From positions 1 through 8,698 of the forward strand of contig SKYZ01000378.1 in the NCBI GenBank assembly GCA_007127625.1: a stretch of DNA of 8,698 nucleotides, read 5' to 3'. Below the pieces are notes generated by a model. It was not told the origin of the DNA. It saw only the letters and a program-made list of their open reading frames with translations, and made no database searches. This DNA is from Aquisalimonas sp. (GTDB taxonomy: Bacteria > Pseudomonadota > Gammaproteobacteria > Nitrococcales > Aquisalimonadaceae). This document shows, in pieces, positions 5,499 through 8,698 of this stretch; the first letter of the stretch is position 1; each line of letters starts with the position of its first letter. The position numbers and the translations under genes were made by a program.

Positions 5499-7172
5499 TC
5501 ACGATGCGGCCCGCTGCTCCTGGAAGTGCTTGCGCAGCACGCCGACACACTCGAGAAGCACCATCACCGCCGCTACCAGAATAACGATATCCAGCACCAG
5601 CAGGAACCAGTCACCCGCCTCGTAGAAGGTACGCAACTGAACCAGCAGTGCGAACACCGTCATGGTCAGAAGGAACGCCAGCGGCAGCAAGGTGAACCAC
5701 ATGGGGCGAGCCAGGCGCACCAGCATCACGGTAATCACCAGCAGCGTGAGACCCGCCAGCAACTGGTTCGTGGTACCGAACAGCGGCCAGATGAGCATGC
5801 CGCCGGTACCATCGGCACCGCCGGCGCCAAACGCCAGGGCAACGCAGGTTGCCACCGCGACCACGGTGGCCACCGGCACGCTCTTGAGGGCGGGGATGTT
5901 ATACATGGTGCCCCACTCCTGCATGATGTAGCGTTGCAGGCGGATGCCGGTATCCATGGTGGTTCCCGCGAACAGCACCGCCATGACCGTGAGCAACGTC
6001 ACCGCAATGGCCTCCGAGAGACCGGTGCCAGAGGCCACGATGGCTGCGCCGCCTTCCACGAAGGCGTTCACCCCGCCCTGGCCGAACGCGGAGTAGAGCT
6101 CCCGCCACTCACCCAGCGTCGCGAAACCGGCGGTGGTTGCGAGGATCGCCGCAAGAGCCAGCGACCCCTCGCCCACGGCGCCGAAATAGCCGACGAAACG
6201 GACATCCGGTTCCCGGTTAATCTGCTTCGATGTCGTCCCGGAGGAGACCAGCCCGTGGAAACCGGAAATGGCGCCGCATGCAATGGTGACGAACAACAGC
6301 GGCAACATCGAGGGTGTGCCCTCGGGCACCGCCGTATTGATGGCCGGCGCGACGATGGTGGGGTTGGAAATCAGAATCGCTGCGTAGACCAACCCCAGAC
6401 CAATGAACAGCTGCAGACCGTTGATGTAGTCCCTGGGCTGCAGCAGCATCCAGACCGGCAACAGCGACGCGATGCCGGCGTACAGGAACAGGAGAATGAT
6501 CCACTGGCTGTTCGCCGGCAGCCCGGCGACGCTCTCCGGCAGCTCGATGGGCACCGTAGGCCCGATGCCGATCAGCGCATAGAGCGCGACCACCCCGATT
6601 ATGGAGACGGTCAGCAGGTTGATCCGCCGCCGGTAGATCAGCTGCCCGATAATCAGGGCCACGATGATCGCCCCCCAGACCGGCACCACCGACGAGGGAT
6701 TGGCCACCAGCAGGTTGGAGATCACCACGGCAAACACCGCGTTGACCATCAGCAGGACCAGGAAGATGACGATCATGAACACGTTGCGCGCCCGGTTACC
6801 CACCACGTCACCGGTCAACGCGCCGATGGAACGGCCCTTGTTGCGCACGCTTGCCCAGATCGCGCCGGCGTCATGGACCCCGGCAAAGAAGATGGTCCCG
6901 AAAATGACCCAGAGAAATGCCGGCAGCCACCCCCAGATCACGGCCACGGCCGGTCCGACGATGGGCGCCGCGCCGGCCACCGACGTGAAATGGTGCCCCC
7001 AGAGAATGAACTTGTTGGTGGGAACGTAGTCGATCCCGTCTTCCAGCTCGTGGGCCGGCGTACGGAAATCGGGATCCAGCTTGAATATCCGCTCCGCGAT
7101 GAAACGCGAATAGATAAAATAACCGGCGGCCATCCCTGCCAGGCCAAGCAGCAGAACGACAATCGCACTCAT
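5499..7172 (-). CDS. cstA: CstA-family carbon starvation protein (pyruvate/peptide-type transporter)
   Basis: The 557-residue polytopic inner-membrane protein is a CstA-family carrier. E. coli CstA and BtsT take up pyruvate, and CstA has also been tied to peptide use in starvation. Strong family motifs are WGHHFTSVAGAAPIVGP (58-74) with VIWGWLPA (78-85), FFAGVHDAGAIWASVRNKGRS (95-115), ISGFHGLVSSGTTSKQI (302-318), FAGTTMDTGIRLQRYI (401-416) and WPLFGTTNQLLAG (462-474). About a dozen or more membrane segments fill the rest. E. coli CstA is about 700 residues, so this is the shorter form lacking the long C-terminal part; the C-terminus here ends in a short charged tail (RKHFQEQRAAS). The ATG at 7172 has only a G-run 7 nt upstream as a ribosome site. 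It is the first gene of the cluster with the CC-terminal protein (16 bp downstream) and the ArsA-like ATPase. Confidence 0.93.
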   Translation of the reverse strand: MSAIVVLLLGLAGMAAGYFIYSRFIAERIFKLDPDFRTPAHELEDGIDYVPTNKFILWGHHFTSVAGAAPIVGPAVAVIWGWLPAFLWVIFGTIFFAGVHDAGAIWASVRNKGRSIGALTGDVVGNRARNVFMIVIFLVLLMVNAVFAVVISNLLVANPSSVVPVWGAIIVALIIGQLIYRRRINLLTVSIIGVVALYALIGIGPTVPIELPESVAGLPANSQWIILLFLYAGIASLLPVWMLLQPRDYINGLQLFIGLGLVYAAILISNPTIVAPAINTAVPEGTPSMLPLLFVTIACGAISGFHGLVSSGTTSKQINREPDVRFVGYFGAVGEGSLALAAILATTAGFATLGEWRELYSAFGQGGVNAFVEGGAAIVASGTGLSEAIAVTLLTVMAVLFAGTTMDTGIRLQRYIMQEWGTMYNIPALKSVPVATVVAVATCVALAFGAGGADGTGGMLIWPLFGTTNQLLAGLTLLVITVMLVRLARPMWFTLLPLAFLLTMTVFALLVQLRTFYEAGDWFLLVLDIVILVAAVMVLLECVGVLRKHFQEQRAAS

Positions 7173-7198
7173 TGGAGACCCCCCCAGCAGACATTCTG

Positions 7199-7204
7199 AT
7201 TATG
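7199..7204 (-). promoter_or_regulatory. Possible -10 element for cstA
   Basis: CATAAT on the minus strand (five of six matches to TATAAT) lies 27 bp before the cstA ATG, which would give a leader of about 20 nt. No good -35 hexamer is seen 16-18 bp further up (AGGAAC at 17 bp), so activator dependence is possible. I saw no clear CRP palindrome. Confidence 0.25.
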
Positions 7205-7229
7205 CGCGGAGTATTGCAGTCGTTCCTCG

Positions 7230-7255
7230 AAAAGTCTTGCTGCGCCGCGGAAGAC
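7230..7255 (-). terminator. Weak terminator-like hairpin after the sugar dehydrogenase gene
   Basis: On the minus strand GTCTT (7251-7255) can pair with AAGAC (7234-7238) around a GC-rich loop that may add two more pairs, and TTTT (7230-7233) follows directly. It lies about 40 bp past the stop of the PQQ dehydrogenase gene and upstream of cstA. The stem is short, so termination may be partial. Confidence 0.33.
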
Positions 7256-7293
7256 AAGGGCTCACCCCCGCCTCCCGGCCAGCGCTCGAAGGG

Positions 7294-8439
7294 TCAATCC
7301 GCGGGCGTCACCCGGTAGAGCCCCCCGTCATCGCTGTCATTGAGCATGTAGATCGCGCCGTCGGGGCCTTCCCGGACGTCACGGATGCGCCCGATGGTCT
7401 GCAGGAACAGTTCCTCCTCGTGCACCACCTCGTCACCATCGAGCACCACCCGGCGAACCCGCTCGCTGCGCAACCCCCCGGCCAGAAGGTCCCCTGCCCA
7501 GGCCGTGAAGCGATCCACCGTCACCTGGGCGAGCCCGGACGGCGCGTGGGTGGGCAGAAACTCATGGATCGGAGCCACCATGTCCTCCTCGTGCCGGCGA
7601 GCAGAGTCTCCGAACTGCTCCTGCGTCCCGTAGTCCCTGCCGCGGGTGACCGCGGGCCAACCGTAGTTCTGGCCGGTCTGGATCAGGTTGAGTTCGTCGC
7701 CGCCCCTGGGCCCGTGCTCGGTTACCCAGATCTCGTTGGTGGCCGGATCCACGATCATGCCCTGCACGTTGCGGTGTCCCCAGGAGTAGATCTCATCCAG
7801 GGCCTCGTGCTCATCGACGAAGGGATTGTCCTCCGGAACACTGCCATCGTCGTTCAACCGCAGGATAGTCCCCGCGTGATCCCCGGGGTCCTGGGCACGT
7901 TCGGGCTCGACCCCCCGGTCACCGATGCTCATGAGCAGTGTGCCGTCCTCCAGCCAAGCAAGTCGGGAGCCGTAGTGGCGGCCGGGGGACGAACGGCGGT
8001 CCTGCTCGAACAGCTTGTCCACGTCCACCAGTTCGGAACCTTCGAGGCGACCGCGGGCAAGGGCCGTGGCCGTGGCATCGCTGTCACCCACCGAATACGT
8101 CAGGTACACCCAGCCGTTGCTCTCGAAATCCGGATGGAGCACGACATCCAGAAGCCCGCCCTGACCCTGGGCATGCACGTCGGGCACGCCGGAGATTTCC
8201 CGGATCTCACCATCGACGACGTGCTGCAGACGACCGGGGCGCTCCGTCACCAGGTAGCCGCCGTCGGGCAGCGCCGCAACGGACCAGGGATACTCGAAGC
8301 CATCGGCGACCTGCACCAGGCGCAGGTCCTGATACTCGGTATCGATGCGCTCGTCGATAACCGTTTCTGCTAGAGTCACCGGCGTGACTCCAGCCAGAGC
8401 CAGGACTGCCAGCGTCGTGACCGGACGGTTGCTTCGCAT
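7294..8439 (-). CDS. PQQ-dependent aldose sugar dehydrogenase (YliI/Asd, sorbosone dehydrogenase family), exported
   Basis: The 381-residue protein is a six-bladed beta-propeller of the soluble glucose dehydrogenase / YliI family, which oxidises aldose sugars with pyrroloquinoline quinone in the periplasm. A Sec signal peptide is visible: MRSNR, a hydrophobic core (about 7-19) and likely cleavage after VTLA (residue 24). Family motifs in order are EYPWSVAALPDG (49-60), GGLLDVVLHPDF (94-105), GRHYGSRLAW (153-162), SIGDRG (171-176), GHRNVQGM (221-228), TEHGPRGGDELN (240-251), QNYGWP (257-262) and a final GAIYMLNDSDDGGLYRV (361-377). His155 with Arg159 is the likely PQQ/catalytic site by analogy with the His and Arg of soluble glucose dehydrogenase. 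The mature protein is strongly acidic. AGGAGG lies 8 nt before the ATG, a strong ribosome site. No PQQ synthesis genes lie in the window; cofactor supply cannot be judged. Transcribed divergently from the hydrolase gene. Confidence 0.9.
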   Translation of the reverse strand: MRSNRPVTTLAVLALAGVTPVTLAETVIDERIDTEYQDLRLVQVADGFEYPWSVAALPDGGYLVTERPGRLQHVVDGEIREISGVPDVHAQGQGGLLDVVLHPDFESNGWVYLTYSVGDSDATATALARGRLEGSELVDVDKLFEQDRRSSPGRHYGSRLAWLEDGTLLMSIGDRGVEPERAQDPGDHAGTILRLNDDGSVPEDNPFVDEHEALDEIYSWGHRNVQGMIVDPATNEIWVTEHGPRGGDELNLIQTGQNYGWPAVTRGRDYGTQEQFGDSARRHEEDMVAPIHEFLPTHAPSGLAQVTVDRFTAWAGDLLAGGLRSERVRRVVLDGDEVVHEEELFLQTIGRIRDVREGPDGAIYMLNDSDDGGLYRVTPAD

Positions 8440-8477
8440 GGTTCAGACCTCCTGCATGGCTGACATGATTGACACTC

Positions 8478-8506
8478 ATTGTAGGAGTTTCCCGTGTTTC
8501 TTTCAG
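8478..8506 (-). promoter_or_regulatory. Candidate sigma70 promoter for the sugar dehydrogenase gene
   Basis: On the minus strand CTGAAA (8501-8506, four of six) and TACAAT (8478-8483, five of six) are separated by 17 nt. Transcription would begin near 8471, about 30 nt before the ATG at 8439. The -35 part lies inside the first codons of the divergent hydrolase gene, and the -10 element overlaps that gene's ribosome site. Confidence 0.4.
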
Positions 8507-8698
8507 AACCCCGATTCCTCACGGTTGATGGCGAACAATTCGCCTACCGGGAAGCCGGCGACCCCGCCGGCGCTCCTGTGGTCATGCTCCACGGCTGGCC
8601 GGAGAGTTCCTACTGCTGGGAGCGGGTTGCAGCCCGCCTGCGCAACGGTCTGCGGATCATCGCCCCGGACCTGCGGGGGCTGGGCGACAGCACCCGCG
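8494..8698 (+). CDS. Alpha/beta hydrolase, partial (C-terminus beyond right edge)
   Basis: The frame from GTG at 8494 stays open to the window end and gives 68 residues of an alpha/beta-hydrolase fold protein. AGGAG (8483-8487) sits 6 nt ahead of the GTG, which decides the start; no ATG fits. FLTVDGEQFAYREAGD (5-20 region) is the usual first strands, then VVMLHGWPESSYCWE with the oxyanion-hole HGWP motif, and IIAPDLRGLGDS. This pattern is shared by epoxide hydrolases, haloalkane dehalogenases and related esterases. The nucleophile elbow (GxSxG or GHDxG) and the rest of the catalytic triad lie outside the window, so the reaction cannot be told. It is divergent from the sugar dehydrogenase gene, with only 54 bp between the two starts. 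Confidence 0.87.
   Translation, partial: MFLSEPRFLTVDGEQFAYREAGDPAGAPVVMLHGWPESSYCWERVAARLRNGLRIIAPDLRGLGDSTR

Noticed and set aside
5526..7199. A 557-codon open frame on the plus strand, antisense to almost all of cstA
   Set aside because: Its product is dominated by His, Gln, Arg, Asp and Gly with no hydrophobic core, the typical shadow of a GC-rich membrane protein gene read on the other strand. The cstA frame has unmistakable family motifs.
7237..8373. A 378-codon open frame on the plus strand opposite the sugar dehydrogenase gene
   Set aside because: It has some protein-like composition, but the minus strand carries a signal peptide, ribosome site and the full PQQ dehydrogenase motif series, so this is the antisense shadow.
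8373..8390. Perfect 7-bp inverted repeat GAGTCAC/GTGACTC with a 4-nt loop
   Set aside because: It lies within the signal-peptide codons of the sugar dehydrogenase (the GVTPVT repeat in the protein explains it), so I do not call it an operator, although a regulatory role is not excluded.

Overview
The window is GC-rich, gene-dense bacterial chromosome. A TruC-type pseudouridine synthase, an AI-2E/PerM permease, a periplasmic PQQ aldose dehydrogenase and strong Shine-Dalgarno sequences all fit a gammaproteobacterium. The acidic composition of several proteins, above all the exported dehydrogenase, would suit a halophile such as an Ectothiorhodospiraceae-like organism, but that placement is a guess. 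I see no mobile element, CRISPR array, tRNA or rRNA.

Layout. (1) Bases 1-431, minus: the N-terminal 143 residues of a multi-pass membrane protein that runs off the left edge, with a good sigma70-type promoter in front. (2) 727-1470, plus: truC. It converges on, and overlaps by 20 bp, (3) a minus-strand three-gene cluster transcribed 3978 to 1451: a short-chain dehydrogenase, an AI-2E family permease and a glutathione S-transferase-like protein, spaced 21 and 23 bp apart. (4) 4103-7172, minus: a second three-gene cluster of cstA (pyruvate/peptide-type transporter), a 107-residue protein ending in Cys-Cys, and a single-domain ArsA/Get3-like ATPase, spaced 16 and 36 bp apart. Two imperfect hairpins separate it from cluster 3. 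(5) 7294-8439, minus: an exported PQQ-dependent aldose sugar dehydrogenase. (6) 8494-8698, plus: the start of a divergent alpha/beta hydrolase cut by the right edge.

The most interesting part is cluster 4. In E. coli, cstA and its paralogue btsT are each followed by a tiny gene (ybdD, yjiX) whose product, as I recall, also ends in Arg-Cys-Cys. Here the same position is held by a different, longer small protein that also ends Arg-Cys-Cys (it resembles what has been named the cory-CC-star family), followed at once by an ArsA-type ATPase that has only one cysteine and so lacks its own thiol metal site. The arrangement suggests a three-part module in which an ATPase and a thiol-tailed adaptor act on, or depend on, the CstA transporter. 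Nothing in the sequence proves that interaction.

Two real genes have no complete reading frame because the window edges cut them (1-431 and 8494-8698). The CC protein most likely starts at a TTG codon (5482), and the GST at an internal ATG (2104), not at the longest possible starts.
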